Below are positions 11,532 to 21,056 of a stretch of DNA of 64,000 bases, one piece after another. The position numbers and the translations under genes were made by a program. Each line of letters begins with the position of its first letter. Within the stretch, counting starts at the first letter, position 1. The notes beneath the pieces were generated by a model, which was not told the DNA's origin, made no database searches, and saw only the letters and a list, made by a program, of their open reading frames with translations. This stretch comes from Geopsychrobacter electrodiphilus DSM 16401 (GTDB lineage Bacteria > Desulfobacterota > Desulfuromonadia > Desulfuromonadales > Geopsychrobacteraceae), in contig NZ_ARWE01000001.1 in assembly GCF_000384395.1 (NCBI RefSeq), positions 2,258,894 through 2,322,893 on the forward strand. Direction: 5' to 3'.

Positions 11532-14500
11532 TCACTCAAAGGTCATTATATTATAACCGAACAGTTTTGCCGCTTCGGCCATGGCCTCGTCTGACGCCGC
11601 CATCCTCAGCTGTTCAGGGAGCCGGATAATGGTTTCGCTCCGGTTGGGGATGACCATATGCAGAGCAACATCACAGTTGCCACGATAACGCTGTACAATT
11701 GACTTGAGCTCGCGCAATTGCATCTCATCAAGCCCTGGTGTGGTCAGCCGGATATTAACCCGTCTGGTCTGCTTCTGCGCAGCGTCACGCAGCAATTCGA
11801 CCTCATTAACCAGCAGCTTGCAGGCCTCCTCACCGACATCGAGTTCGCCGGTCAGCAAAAGAGGTTCCTCCCCTTTCAACAGTTCCATTGAGCTAGCGTA
11901 AACCTCAGGAAAAACCACGCATTCAACCGACCCGCACAGATCTTCAAGGCTGATAAAGGCCATCCGATCCCCTTTTTTGGTCATCAACTCCTTAATGCCG
12001 GAAACAATTCCGCACAAACGAACCTTCTCCTTGTCTGTCCGTTCTGTCAGCCCTGAGCTGTCACATGTGGTGAAACGCTTGATCTGGTCGGAAAAGCGAT
12101 CTAAAGGGTGTCCCGAGACATAAAAACCAAGGGATTCCTTCTCATACGCCAGCAGATCTTTCTCATCCCATTCCTCAATTTCGGGGAGAACTCCATACCC
12201 ATTCCCCGCAACCGAAACGACCTCATGGCTTCCGAACAACGACTCCTGGCCAGATTCTCTCTCGCGCTGCAAACGCTGACCGATCTCCATCGCCTCCTCA
12301 AACGCAGCCATAAACTGAGCGCGCTTCCCACCGAGAGTATCGAATGCTCCACACTTGATCAGGGCTTCGACCACTTTCTTATTGACCTTACGCAAATCGA
12401 CCCGCTCACAAAAATCCTGCAGCGAATTAAAGGGCTTCCCTTTTCGTACCTCTATAATCGATTCGAGAGCCGCCGCCCCAACCCCCTTGACGGCACCAAG
12501 TCCAAACCGAATCGCTGTCGCGCTAACCGTAAAAGAGCGATCCGAGGCGTTAATATCAGGCGGAAAAACTTCGATCCCCATGGACCGCACTTCGCTGATA
12601 TTTTTGATCACCTTGTCGGTATTCTCCATATCCTCGGTCAGCAGGGCGGCCATAAACTCAACAGGATAATGAGCCTTCAGATAAGCGGTGTGATAAGCGA
12701 CCAGGGCATAGGCCGCGGAATGGGATTTATTGAAACCATACTCGGCGAACTTGGCCATCAAATCGAAGATCGCCTCGGCTTTCTTAACATCAAGTCTCTG
12801 CTCCCTGGCCCCGGTGAGGAAAGGCTCCTTCTCCTTAGCCATGACCACCGGGTCCTTTTTCCCCATCGCCCGCCGCAACAAGTCGGCACGACCGAGGGAA
12901 TATCCGGCCAGCGTGCGCGCAATCTGCATGACCTGTTCCTGATAGACAATAACCCCATAAGTATCCTTCAGTATCGGTTCAAGCTGCGACAGCGTTTGGA
13001 CGAAACTTTCAACCCCGTTCTTGCGTTTGATGAATGAGTCAACCATCCCTGACCCCAGTGGGCCTGGACGATAAAGCGCCACCATGGCAATCAGATCTTC
13101 AAAACAGCTCGGTTTGAGCTTGACCAGATATTCTTTCATTCCCGAGGATTCAAGCTGAAAAACGCCAGTCGTCTCGCCGCGCGACAGCAGTTCGTAGGTT
13201 TTCTTGTCATCATCCCCGATCAGCTTCAGATCGAAATCGGCAACGCCCCCCTCACGCACCAGCCGCACGGCGTTCTCGATAACCGTCAGGGTTTTCAGGC
13301 CCAGAAAGTCAAACTTGACCAGACCGATTTTCTCGACATATTTCATCGGAAACTGGGTGACCTGCCCGCCCGATTTCGGGTCAGTATACAGCGGTAGATA
13401 CTCCGACAGCGGCTTCGGGGTCACCACCACTCCGGCCGCATGGGTCGAAGCATGACGAGTTAGCCCTTCAAGAGCCAGGGAAATACGGACCAACTCCTTA
13501 ATTCTGGAATCCTTCTCGACCAGAGTTTTAAGTTTCGGCTCTTGCACCAGCGCATCTTTTAATGTGATACCAAGGACGTTCGGTACCATCTTGGCAATTT
13601 TATCGACCTCTCCGTAAGGGATATTCAGCGCCCGCCCGACATCCCGCAGTACCCCTTTGGCAAGCATGGTACCGAAGGTGATGATCTGGGCGACATTTTC
13701 GTGACCGTACTTTTCACGAACATAGTCAATCACCCGTTCACGACCATAAATGCAAAAATCGACGTCGATATCCGGCATTGAAACCCGCTCAGGATTCAGG
13801 AAACGTTCAAACAGCAGATTATACGGGAGCGGATCGATATCAGTGATACGGACCGACCATGCCACCAGACTCCCGGCGGCACTCCCGCGGCCAGGTCCGA
13901 CCGGGACTCCGTTGTTTTTCCCCCAGTTGATAAAATCGGCGACGATCAGAAAATATCCAGGGAAGCCCATCTGAGCGATACAATCGAGCTCTGTCTGCAA
14001 CCGAGCATGATACTCCTTAAGTTTCTCATCGCTAATTTCGCGCACCTTGCGCACCTCGCCCAGGCGTTCTTCGAGCCCCTGCCAACTCATTTCGGCCAGA
14101 ACCTCATCCAGCGACTTGTCGGCCGGTTTTTCATACTGCGGAAAATGATAAGTATTGAAATCGAGCTCAAGGTTGCACTGAGCGGCGATCTTCAACGTGT
14201 TGGCTAATGCTTCAGGATGCTCGGGGAAAAGATCCGCCATCTCCTGCGGACTTTTGACGTAAAATTCATCGTTGGCGAAGCGCATCCGCTTCGGGTCATC
14301 CATCGTCTTACCGGTCTGGATACAGAGTAAAACCTCGTGGGCGAAGGCATCTTCGCGCCGCAGATAATGACAATCGTTTGTCGCAACCAGTGGCAGAGAG
14401 AGCTCACGCGAGAGCTGAATCAACCCGTCATTGGCCCTTCTCTGCTCAGGGATGTAATTCTCCTGCAGTTCCAGATAAAATCGTCCGTTATCAAAGATCT

Positions 14501-15002
14501 GCGACATTTCAGTCGCGCGGCGTAATGCCTCCTCCGGTTGACCGAGATTAAACAGGGTCGGCAACTCGCCACCGAGGCAGGCTGACAGGGCAATCAGTCC
14601 CTCATTGTGTTGAGCAAGCAGGTCCCAGTCGATCCGCGGCCGGTAGTAAAACCCCTCGCGATAGGCGGCAGAAATCAGACGGCAGATATTTTGATACCCG
14701 GCCAGGTTTTGACAGAGCAGAATCAGGTGATAAGAAGCCTCTGATGAGCCCCGCGCGTTCCCCTTGGTAAAACGGGATCCGGGCGCAACATAGACTTCAC
14801 AGCCGACAATCGGTTTGATTCCGGCAGCATGTGCTTTGCTGTAAAATTCGACCGCGCCGAACATGTTGCCATGGTCTGTGACAGCCACCGCCGGCATATT
14901 AAAATCTTTGGCACGCGTGATCAGCTCATCAAGTTTGATTGCACCATCGAGCAGGCTGTATTGGCTGTGAAGATGAAGATGGACGAAAGCGGATGATTGC
15001 AT
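11532..15002 (-). CDS. dnaE: DNA polymerase III alpha subunit
   Basis: This is the replicative polymerase, full length at 1156 residues. The order is the N-terminal PHP domain (HLHLHSQYSLLDGAIKL), the catalytic palm with PDIDVDFCIYGRERV near residue 400, the fingers/thumb region (GVFQLESSGMKEYL, ALYRPGPLGSGM), the helix-hairpin-helix zone, and a C-terminal OB fold (VRLCGIVSGIKELMTKKG) before a degenerate tau-binding tail. No frameshift or missing motif was seen. The ribosome site in front of the ATG at 15002 is weak. Confidence 0.98.
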   Translation of the reverse strand: MQSSAFVHLHLHSQYSLLDGAIKLDELITRAKDFNMPAVAVTDHGNMFGAVEFYSKAHAAGIKPIVGCEVYVAPGSRFTKGNARGSSEASYHLILLCQNLAGYQNICRLISAAYREGFYYRPRIDWDLLAQHNEGLIALSACLGGELPTLFNLGQPEEALRRATEMSQIFDNGRFYLELQENYIPEQRRANDGLIQLSRELSLPLVATNDCHYLRREDAFAHEVLLCIQTGKTMDDPKRMRFANDEFYVKSPQEMADLFPEHPEALANTLKIAAQCNLELDFNTYHFPQYEKPADKSLDEVLAEMSWQGLEERLGEVRKVREISDEKLKEYHARLQTELDCIAQMGFPGYFLIVADFINWGKNNGVPVGPGRGSAAGSLVAWSVRITDIDPLPYNLLFERFLNPERVSMPDIDVDFCIYGRERVIDYVREKYGHENVAQIITFGTMLAKGVLRDVGRALNIPYGEVDKIAKMVPNVLGITLKDALVQEPKLKTLVEKDSRIKELVRISLALEGLTRHASTHAAGVVVTPKPLSEYLPLYTDPKSGGQVTQFPMKYVEKIGLVKFDFLGLKTLTVIENAVRLVREGGVADFDLKLIGDDDKKTYELLSRGETTGVFQLESSGMKEYLVKLKPSCFEDLIAMVALYRPGPLGSGMVDSFIKRKNGVESFVQTLSQLEPILKDTYGVIVYQEQVMQIARTLAGYSLGRADLLRRAMGKKDPVVMAKEKEPFLTGAREQRLDVKKAEAIFDLMAKFAEYGFNKSHSAAYALVAYHTAYLKAHYPVEFMAALLTEDMENTDKVIKNISEVRSMGIEVFPPDINASDRSFTVSATAIRFGLGAVKGVGAAALESIIEVRKGKPFNSLQDFCERVDLRKVNKKVVEALIKCGAFDTLGGKRAQFMAAFEEAMEIGQRLQRERESGQESLFGSHEVVSVAGNGYGVLPEIEEWDEKDLLAYEKESLGFYVSGHPLDRFSDQIKRFTTCDSSGLTERTDKEKVRLCGIVSGIKELMTKKGDRMAFISLEDLCGSVECVVFPEVYASSMELLKGEEPLLLTGELDVGEEACKLLVNEVELLRDAAQKQTRRVNIRLTTPGLDEMQLRELKSIVQRYRGNCDVALHMVIPNRSETIIRLPEQLRMAASDEAMAEAAKLFGYNIMTFE

Positions 15003-15243
15003 AAAAGACAGGGCCCAAGGGAACGAGAATTAAAACTTAACTAGCTGATTTATTGAGGTTTTCAAATAAGGCAGAGCGCTGAAAAGCATGCTGATTTTGA
15101 TGACGAATTCTAGCACCGCCGCAGCTCGAGGGTCAACCGAAACGACCTCCTCACCGCTGAATAAATCAATCCTTTATAAACCTGCGGCTGCCGGATACAA
15201 TGGTCGATATACCTACAAAATATTACACAGGAGACAAACCCAT

Positions 15244-16281
15244 ATGCGTATTGAACATGATCTCAAGCTCGGCTTCAAGGATGTCCTGATCCGGCCCAAG
15301 CGCTCCACATTGAAAAGCCGTGCCGAAGTGAAGCTTGAGCGCAGCTACACCTTTCTGCACAGCCAATTGCAATGGAGCGGGGTGCCGATTATAGCAGCCA
15401 ACATGGATACCGTTGGCACCTTCGCCATGGCCGAGGCCCTGGCCAAACACGATATGCTCTGCGCCCTGCACAAACACTACAGCTTGCAGGAATGGCAAGA
15501 CTGGTTGAAGCAGGCAGGTGAAAATATCTATCAAAGGATTATGGTCAGTACCGGGACCTCGGACAACGATATGGAGAAATTAAAGGCGGTTTTAAGCATC
15601 GCACCACAGCTACAGTTTATCTGCATTGATGTCGCCAATGGCTACGCCGAATCCTTCGTCGACTTTGTCTCGCGGGTACGTGAAGCCTATCCGCAGATGA
15701 CGATCATTGCCGGGAATGTCGTCACCGGAGAGATGGTCGAAGAACTGCTGCTCGCCGGGGCCGATGTCGTCAAAGTCGGAATCGGCCCCGGCTCAGTTTG
15801 CACCACAAGGGTAAAAACCGGAGTCGGTTACCCGCAACTTTCGGCGGTGATTGAATGTGCCGATGCTGCTCACGGTCTGGGTGGCAGAATCATCTCAGAT
15901 GGCGGCTGCATCTGTCCTGGCGATGTTTCAAAGGCGTTCGGCGCCGGTTCTGATTTTGTCATGCTCGGCGGGATGCTCGCCGGCCATGATGAGAGCGGCG
16001 GTCAACTGGTTGAGCGTGAGGGGCTACAATACAAACTCTTTTACGGCATGAGTTCATCAACGGCCATGAGTAAACATGTGGGCGGTGTAGCAGAATACCG
16101 CTCTTCTGAAGGGAAAACAGTTGAAGTCCCCTATCGCGGGGTCGTTGAAGAGACCCTGCGTGACATTCTCGGCGGGGTGCGCTCTACCTGCACCTACGTC
16201 GGCGCTGCAGAACTGCGTGAACTGACTAAGCGCACGACTTTTATTCGCGTTCAGGAGCAGGAGAACCGCACCTTTTCCTGA
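15244..16281 (+). CDS. guaC: GMP reductase
   Basis: GuaC converts GMP to IMP with NADPH, the salvage counterpart of GuaB, which is also encoded in this window. The 345-residue TIM barrel has no CBS insert. It begins with [21 protein letters not shown] and carries the catalytic-Cys loop [36 protein letters not shown] and [19 protein letters not shown] lies nine bases before the ATG at 15244; the open frame upstream has no family similarity. It is transcribed alone. Confidence 0.95.
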   Translation: MRIEHDLKLGFKDVLIRPKRSTLKSRAEVKLERSYTFLHSQLQWSGVPIIAANMDTVGTFAMAEALAKHDMLCALHKHYSLQEWQDWLKQAGENIYQRIMVSTGTSDNDMEKLKAVLSIAPQLQFICIDVANGYAESFVDFVSRVREAYPQMTIIAGNVVTGEMVEELLLAGADVVKVGIGPGSVCTTRVKTGVGYPQLSAVIECADAAHGLGGRIISDGGCICPGDVSKAFGAGSDFVMLGGMLAGHDESGGQLVEREGLQYKLFYGMSSSTAMSKHVGGVAEYRSSEGKTVEVPYRGVVEETLRDILGGVRSTCTYVGAAELRELTKRTTFIRVQEQENRTFS

Positions 16282-16362
16282 TTCTTTGTTGAGAAAGCTT
16301 CATTCAACCCATGCTTCTGGCATGTCGCCTCACGAACTGTCAGCTATCGTTTCCCAATCACA

Positions 16363-16388
16363 GGGGTTTAGTCAAAGGGCTAAACCCC
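16363..16388. terminator. Hairpin between the convergent guaC and maf genes
   Basis: A 9-bp perfect stem (GGGGTTTAG, 8-base loop, mirror arm CTAAACCCC). It has no clear U tract on either strand, so a terminator role is suggested mainly by its place between converging genes. Confidence 0.4.
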
Positions 16389-16418
16389 ATAAATATCTCT
16401 CAGGGATTCGGGTGGGAT

Positions 16419-17018
16419 CTAAACTGTCGCTTTAGAAGCGAAGACTTCAACACCAAACTTTTTAAGCATGCTGACAAGTTTAATCAGCGGCAACCCGATC
16501 AGGGTGTTGTAATCATCCCCCGCCATTTTTTCCATCAGCGCGATCCCCAGTCCCTCAATTTTAAAGGCACCAGCACACTCGTAGGGCTTTTCACGCCGCA
16601 CATAATCAATGATCTGGGCATCGCTCAATGCGCGTAAACTGACAGAAAACGCGGAAAAGTCAGTTTGATATGCGCTGTTCTCGCTGTCAAAGATGGCAAT
16701 TCCGGTAAAAAATATGTGCGTGCGGCCGGCCATCTGCCTGAGCTGAGAGATTGCAGCCTCTTCGCTCCCCGGCTTCCCAACGGCCCGCCCCCGTTGATCA
16801 ACAAAAACCTGATCGGAACCGATGATCAACGCATTGGGATAGCCCTCCGCAAGGCTCTGAGCCTTACCCAGGGCGAGATGTCGCACCAGCAGTTCGGGGG
16901 CGATCGCCGGATCAATCGTTTCTTTGAAGGATGGAGCCGCGGTAATGAAGGGCAGTTGCAACTGCCGCAGCAATTGCAGACGGTAAGGACTGGTCGAAGC
17001 CAGAATCAGTTGGCGCAT
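16419..17018 (-). CDS. Maf/YceF-type nucleotide pyrophosphatase
   Basis: Maf proteins hydrolyse modified nucleoside triphosphates. The 199-residue sequence has ILASTSPYRLQLL at the N terminus, ALIIGSDQVFVD and KPGSEEAAISQLRQMAGRTH. It looks closest to the YceF subgroup, which acts on 7-methyl-GTP (LVRHLALGKAQSLA, CAGAFKIEGLGIALMEKMAGDD, NTLIGLPLIKL). The gene is convergent with guaC. Confidence 0.88.
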   Translation of the reverse strand: MRQLILASTSPYRLQLLRQLQLPFITAAPSFKETIDPAIAPELLVRHLALGKAQSLAEGYPNALIIGSDQVFVDQRGRAVGKPGSEEAAISQLRQMAGRTHIFFTGIAIFDSENSAYQTDFSAFSVSLRALSDAQIIDYVRREKPYECAGAFKIEGLGIALMEKMAGDDYNTLIGLPLIKLVSMLKKFGVEVFASKATV

Positions 17019-17101
17019 AGAGTTCCCCGCTGGGCAAAAGATTCCAATCTTTACCGCAGCAGTTCACAAAAAGCAACGTCAACCCACCACTCCAACAAGG
17101 G

Positions 17102-17530
17102 TCAGCCCAGCTGATGTTTACGCCAGACAGGTCCCGGTTCACAGATCCACTGATGAGGACGTTCTATGCGGCTCATAGGCCAGAATGGCGCGCAGGAAGG
17201 TTCGGCGACGGCCACAAATTTCTGCAACCATTGGCCTGTCTCGGAATTGAATGATTTTTCACTACGAAAACTGAGCTCTTTAAAACACCGGGTGAGCCCC
17301 TCTTCAAGGACCTCCTGCTCGTAGCGGCCGGAGAGGGAATCTCCTTCACTCTCCCATATCGGCAGGAGGACAACCTTCAGTTGATCGCCTACGCAGGCTT
17401 CGAACCAGTCTTCGGCGCTGCCGTCTCCGACGATCCCGGATATTTTGAGGCCGGCTGAAGATGGTTGAATTGAAGAGATGGCAAAGTAAAAGGAATTCTC
17501 ATACCCGGAGAGATTGAAGTGAGAAATCAT
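17102..17530 (-). CDS. Conserved-looking hypothetical protein
   Basis: This 142-residue soluble protein has no signal peptide or transmembrane segment, is rich in Trp and Glu, and belongs to no family I recognise. The ribosome site AAAGGAGG five bases before the ATG is close to ideal, so it is very likely translated. It lies downstream of the WYL regulator at 17613 with about 80 bases between, possibly in the same transcript. Confidence 0.5.
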   Translation of the reverse strand: MISHFNLSGYENSFYFAISSIQPSSAGLKISGIVGDGSAEDWFEACVGDQLKVVLLPIWESEGDSLSGRYEQEVLEEGLTRCFKELSFRSEKSFNSETGQWLQKFVAVAEPSCAPFWPMSRIERPHQWICEPGPVWRKHQLG

Positions 17531-17612
17531 TCTGTCCTCCTTTAGACGTTAAAGACTGTTTGCTGCTTCAGTACAGTCTACGCACAAGAGTGACAGAATA
17601 TTACACACAGCC

Positions 17613-18626
17613 TCAGACTGTGGACTTCTCAAGGGTCTGGCGTAGAGCCTGTAAAAATTTCTCACGCAGGGTCTCGGGACCGAGGATCTGCACATGCGGG
17701 AGCATTGAGAAGAGCCAGGAGAGAATTTCAGTATCACCGGCGGCGCTGAATTGCAGGCGCACTGCACCGTCTGGACACTCTTCCAGTTGTTGCTGCGGGT
17801 GCCAGATTCGTTCACGGATCAGATGGGCGATCGGTTCGGCAAATAGCAGATCAAGGCTACGCTCCGGCCCCTCGTCGATCAATCCGAAGGCGCTGCCCGT
17901 AAGCTGAGCGGGGCGGTAATCGTCCGGGACCTCGAAGCGGTCGTCGACGGGACTGACCGCCTCGATCCGATCCAGCAGAAACAGGCGTAACGCCTTGCGA
18001 TTATGCGCATAGCCGCCCAGGTAGAGCGAACTGTTATAAAAAAGCAGGGTGTACGGATCGAAAAGATAGTCGGCCGCTTCGCGCCGCGCCGGGGCGTAAC
18101 GAATTTTGCAGCGTTGCTGTTTGAGCAGGGCCTGACGCAACAGGGTCAGAATTTCACGCTTGCCACTATAGTCACGAAAGCCTTGAATTTTAGAACTGCC
18201 CGCTTCGGCAATCCGTTCGAGATGCGCAACCGAACGGGCTGGAAGGCCAGAACGCAGGCGATTGAAGACCGCATCGAGATCCTCTTGAAAGGGGGTCCCC
18301 TGAAGGAAGTCGAGCTGACCGCGACACAGGTAAAGGGTCATCAGCTCTTCAAGGGAGAAGGTGATCGGCGGCAGGTTCTTGAAACCGGCGACAAAACGAT
18401 AAATCACTTCGCCTGAATCCTGACGTTCCTTGATCAGCGGATATCCGGCCTCTTCTATCGCGACCAGGTCACGGTAGACCGTACGCCTGGTCACCTGACA
18501 CTCCTCGACAAGTTCCTCGACCGTCGCCCCGAAACGCTGCTCAAGAATCCGGATAACGTCATGCAGACGCGCCGCCTGGCTGTACTTCTTAGCCGGTTTG
18601 CCAGGTTTTCTAAGTCTATTTTTCAT
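17613..18626 (-). CDS. HTH-WYL domain transcriptional regulator (YafY family)
   Basis: After a basic N-terminal tail, residues about 20-80 form a winged helix (LHDVIRILEQRFGATVEELVEECQVTRRTVYRDL). The middle and C-terminal parts are a WYL domain with its C-terminal extension (KIRYAPARREAADYLFDPYTLLFYNSSLYLGGY, RLFLLDRIEAV). WYL regulators sense nucleic acids or nucleotides and often serve DNA damage or phage-defence genes. The start overlaps the end of the MazG-like gene by 11 bases, so the two are translationally coupled. No defence genes are next to it. Confidence 0.85.
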   Translation of the reverse strand: MKNRLRKPGKPAKKYSQAARLHDVIRILEQRFGATVEELVEECQVTRRTVYRDLVAIEEAGYPLIKERQDSGEVIYRFVAGFKNLPPITFSLEELMTLYLCRGQLDFLQGTPFQEDLDAVFNRLRSGLPARSVAHLERIAEAGSSKIQGFRDYSGKREILTLLRQALLKQQRCKIRYAPARREAADYLFDPYTLLFYNSSLYLGGYAHNRKALRLFLLDRIEAVSPVDDRFEVPDDYRPAQLTGSAFGLIDEGPERSLDLLFAEPIAHLIRERIWHPQQQLEECPDGAVRLQFSAAGDTEILSWLFSMLPHVQILGPETLREKFLQALRQTLEKSTV

Positions 18627-18993
18627 CGTTCTTCAAGTAGTAGGTGTATTTGTGTGATTTCCCCTGGACCTGATCGACCGGATATTTACGGATATTCTTC
18701 TCCATCTTGGCCAGCACGGTTTCCGCCAGATCCAACTTGAGAAAATTAGCCATGGACAACGAATAGATGATGATATCAGCCAACTCCTCCCCCATCTCGG
18801 CCAGCGCTTTATCATCCAGCTGTTTCGACTGCTCGACGGTCAGCCACTGAAAATGCTCCATCAACTCGGCAGCTTCGATCGCTATCGACATGGCGATATT
18901 CTTCGGCGTGTGAAATTGCTCCCAGTCCCGCGCGTGAACAAAATCGTCCATTTTCTCCTTCAAATCCTGCAGGGTGATGCGTGCATCGCTCAT
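18616..18993 (-). CDS. MazG-like / dCTPase-type nucleotide pyrophosphohydrolase
   Basis: This 125-residue all-alpha protein has the EAAELMEHFQW and EELADIIIYSLSMAN motifs, which supply the Glu/Asp residues that bind magnesium in the RS21-C6/MazG superfamily. Such enzymes hydrolyse (d)NTPs, often damaged or methylated dCTP, and sanitise the nucleotide pool. The C terminus overlaps the WYL regulator start. The substrate cannot be set from sequence. Confidence 0.85.
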   Translation of the reverse strand: MSDARITLQDLKEKMDDFVHARDWEQFHTPKNIAMSIAIEAAELMEHFQWLTVEQSKQLDDKALAEMGEELADIIIYSLSMANFLKLDLAETVLAKMEKNIRKYPVDQVQGKSHKYTYYLKNDEK

Positions 18994-19032
18994 GTCAATT
19001 CCATTTCTGTTAGCGCCCGTTTTTAGATGAGA

Positions 19033-19632
19033 TCAAAAACCGTTGAGGTAGGGAATTTCGGTAACGCGCTGACGAACCTTCCCCATATTTTCCAGCAATT
19101 GTCCGGTTGCATCCCAGAGGCCGCGCAAAAACATCTGCCGCGCCCCTTCAGGGATGCTGGCGGCAAACGTCAATTCACCTGCGCGCACCTGCCCGGCGAC
19201 AAGGTCAACCTCAACCCGCAGCTTCGGATCAGCTTCGATCACCGATTGCAATTTCTCGATCTCGGACGCTGACAGGCAGACACAGGGCAGGCCGAGCGCA
19301 ATATTATTATTGAAGAAGATTTCGGCGAAGCTGGAGCCGACCACAGCATTGATCCCCCACTTCTGCAACGACTGCGGGGCGTGCTCGCGTGAAGAGCCGC
19401 AGCCAAAGTTGTTTCCGGCGATCAGGATACTGGCGCCAGCGTAAGCGGCGTTATCAAATGGATGAACTTTGCCTGCGGTTTTTAACTGAATCCGGTCATC
19501 GGCAAAAACGTGCTCACCGAGGCCGTCAAAGGTCACACAACGTAAAAAACGCGCCGGGATAATGCGGTCGGTGTCGATATCGTTGCCGCGCAAAGGGATG
19601 GCGCGGCCGCTGATTGTGGTAATGGCACTCAT
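19033..19632 (-). CDS. leuD: 3-isopropylmalate dehydratase small subunit
   Basis: LeuD is the swivelling small subunit that with LeuC isomerises 2- to 3-isopropylmalate in leucine synthesis. The 199-residue protein has [31 protein letters not shown] and [18 protein letters not shown]. The ATG overlaps the leuC stop (ATGA), so the subunits are translationally coupled. It is the last gene of the ilvD-leuC-leuD run. Confidence 0.96.
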   Translation of the reverse strand: MSAITTISGRAIPLRGNDIDTDRIIPARFLRCVTFDGLGEHVFADDRIQLKTAGKVHPFDNAAYAGASILIAGNNFGCGSSREHAPQSLQKWGINAVVGSSFAEIFFNNNIALGLPCVCLSASEIEKLQSVIEADPKLRVEVDLVAGQVRAGELTFAASIPEGARQMFLRGLWDATGQLLENMGKVRQRVTEIPYLNGF

Positions 19633-21056
19633 GACTTCACCTCCCGCTTTAATAAGGGCCGCACATCGCTGACCTTCCCTTCAAGGGCCGCGAGTGCCAC
19701 CATCGCTGGCGACATGAGCAAGGTGCGACCAGAGGGTGAACCCTGGCGCCCTTTGAAATTGCGGTTACTGGTGCTGGCGCAGATCTGCCGACCGATCAGC
19801 TTGTCCGGGTTCATCGCCAGACACATCGAGCAGCCGGCGTTACGCCAGTCAAAGCCATGGGCGACAAAGATTTTATCCAATCCTTCAGCTTCGGCCTCAG
19901 CCTTGACCGCTTCGCTCCCCGGCACGACCACGGTTTTAACCGAAGCGGGCACCCTGCCACCATGCAGTTGACAGATATGCGCCACTTCGCGCAGATCACT
20001 GATGCGGCCATTGGTGCAGCTGCCGATAAAGGCGACATCGATCGCCAGGCCGAGCATCGACTCCCCAGGTCTCAGATCCATATATTCATAGGCCTGCCGA
20101 ATAAGATCCTGCTCCTCCTCTTCAAAGCTGGCGACCTGCGGCAGCGCTTCATCCAGCCCCAGCGCCTGCCCCGGCGTGATCCCCCAGGTCAAGGTCGGCG
20201 AAATGTCACTGGCATCGAAGCGTACCAGATCATCATAGTCGGCATCGACATCCGAGGCGATACTCCGCCACCAGGCGACCGCCCGCTGCCATTCATCCCC
20301 CTTAGGCGCAAACTCGCGACCCTTAAGGTAATCGAAGGTGATCTGATCGGGATTGATATAGCCACAGCGCGCGCCGCCTTCGATCGCCATATTGCAGATC
20401 GTCATACGCTCTTCCATCCCCAGCGCCTCAATACAGCTGCCGGCGAATTCGTAGGCGAAACCAACCCCGCCTTTGACGCCGAGATGGCGGATGATGTGCA
20501 GAATGACATCCTTGGCAAAGACCCCGGGTGCCAGTTTGCCGTTGACCTCAACCCGCCGCACCTTGAGCGGCTCCATCGAGAGGGTCTGGGAGGCGAGCAC
20601 ATCGCGCACCTGGCTGGTGCCGATACCGAACGCGATGGCGCCGAATGCGCCGTGGGTCGCGGTGTGACTGTCGCCGCAGGCCACGGTCATCCCCGGCTGC
20701 GTCAGACCCAGCTCCGGCGCGATGATATGCACCACCCCCTGTTTGCCGCTGCCGACGTTATAAAGCCGGATTCCGCTTTCTCTGGTGTTTACTTCCAGCG
20801 ACTGCATCATCTCTTCGGCCAGGGTGTCGACAAAAGGACGAGTCTGATCAGCGGTCGGAACAATATGATCCACGGTCGCGAGAGTCCGCTCGGGAAAGGC
20901 CACCGTGAGATTTCGCTCACGCAACATGGCGAAAGCCTGCGGACTGGTGACTTCATGAATCAGGTGCAGTCCGATAAACAGCTGCCGCTGTCCGCCTTCC
21001 AGTTGGCCAATCTCATGCAGCTGCCAGACCTTATCAAACAGGGTGCCACGGCTCAT
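19629..21056 (-). CDS. leuC: 3-isopropylmalate dehydratase large subunit
   Basis: This [4Fe-4S] aconitase-family subunit has 475 residues. Cluster ligands are in [14 protein letters not shown] and [14 protein letters not shown], and [22 protein letters not shown] is the active-site signature. The start ATG at 21056 overlaps the ilvD stop codon, and [11 protein letters not shown] is the usual family N terminus; the six residues upstream in the open frame are not used. Compared with Escherichia coli LeuC a short insert near [19 protein letters not shown] is present. Confidence 0.96.
   Translation of the reverse strand: MSRGTLFDKVWQLHEIGQLEGGQRQLFIGLHLIHEVTSPQAFAMLRERNLTVAFPERTLATVDHIVPTADQTRPFVDTLAEEMMQSLEVNTRESGIRLYNVGSGKQGVVHIIAPELGLTQPGMTVACGDSHTATHGAFGAIAFGIGTSQVRDVLASQTLSMEPLKVRRVEVNGKLAPGVFAKDVILHIIRHLGVKGGVGFAYEFAGSCIEALGMEERMTICNMAIEGGARCGYINPDQITFDYLKGREFAPKGDEWQRAVAWWRSIASDVDADYDDLVRFDASDISPTLTWGITPGQALGLDEALPQVASFEEEEQDLIRQAYEYMDLRPGESMLGLAIDVAFIGSCTNGRISDLREVAHICQLHGGRVPASVKTVVVPGSEAVKAEAEAEGLDKIFVAHGFDWRNAGCSMCLAMNPDKLIGRQICASTSNRNFKGRQGSPSGRTLLMSPAMVALAALEGKVSDVRPLLKREVKS

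Noticed and set aside
12108-13037. 309-codon plus-strand frame inside dnaE
   Set aside because: It lies wholly antisense to conserved dnaE domains, has no ribosome site and no recognisable family; a shadow of the GC-biased third codon position.
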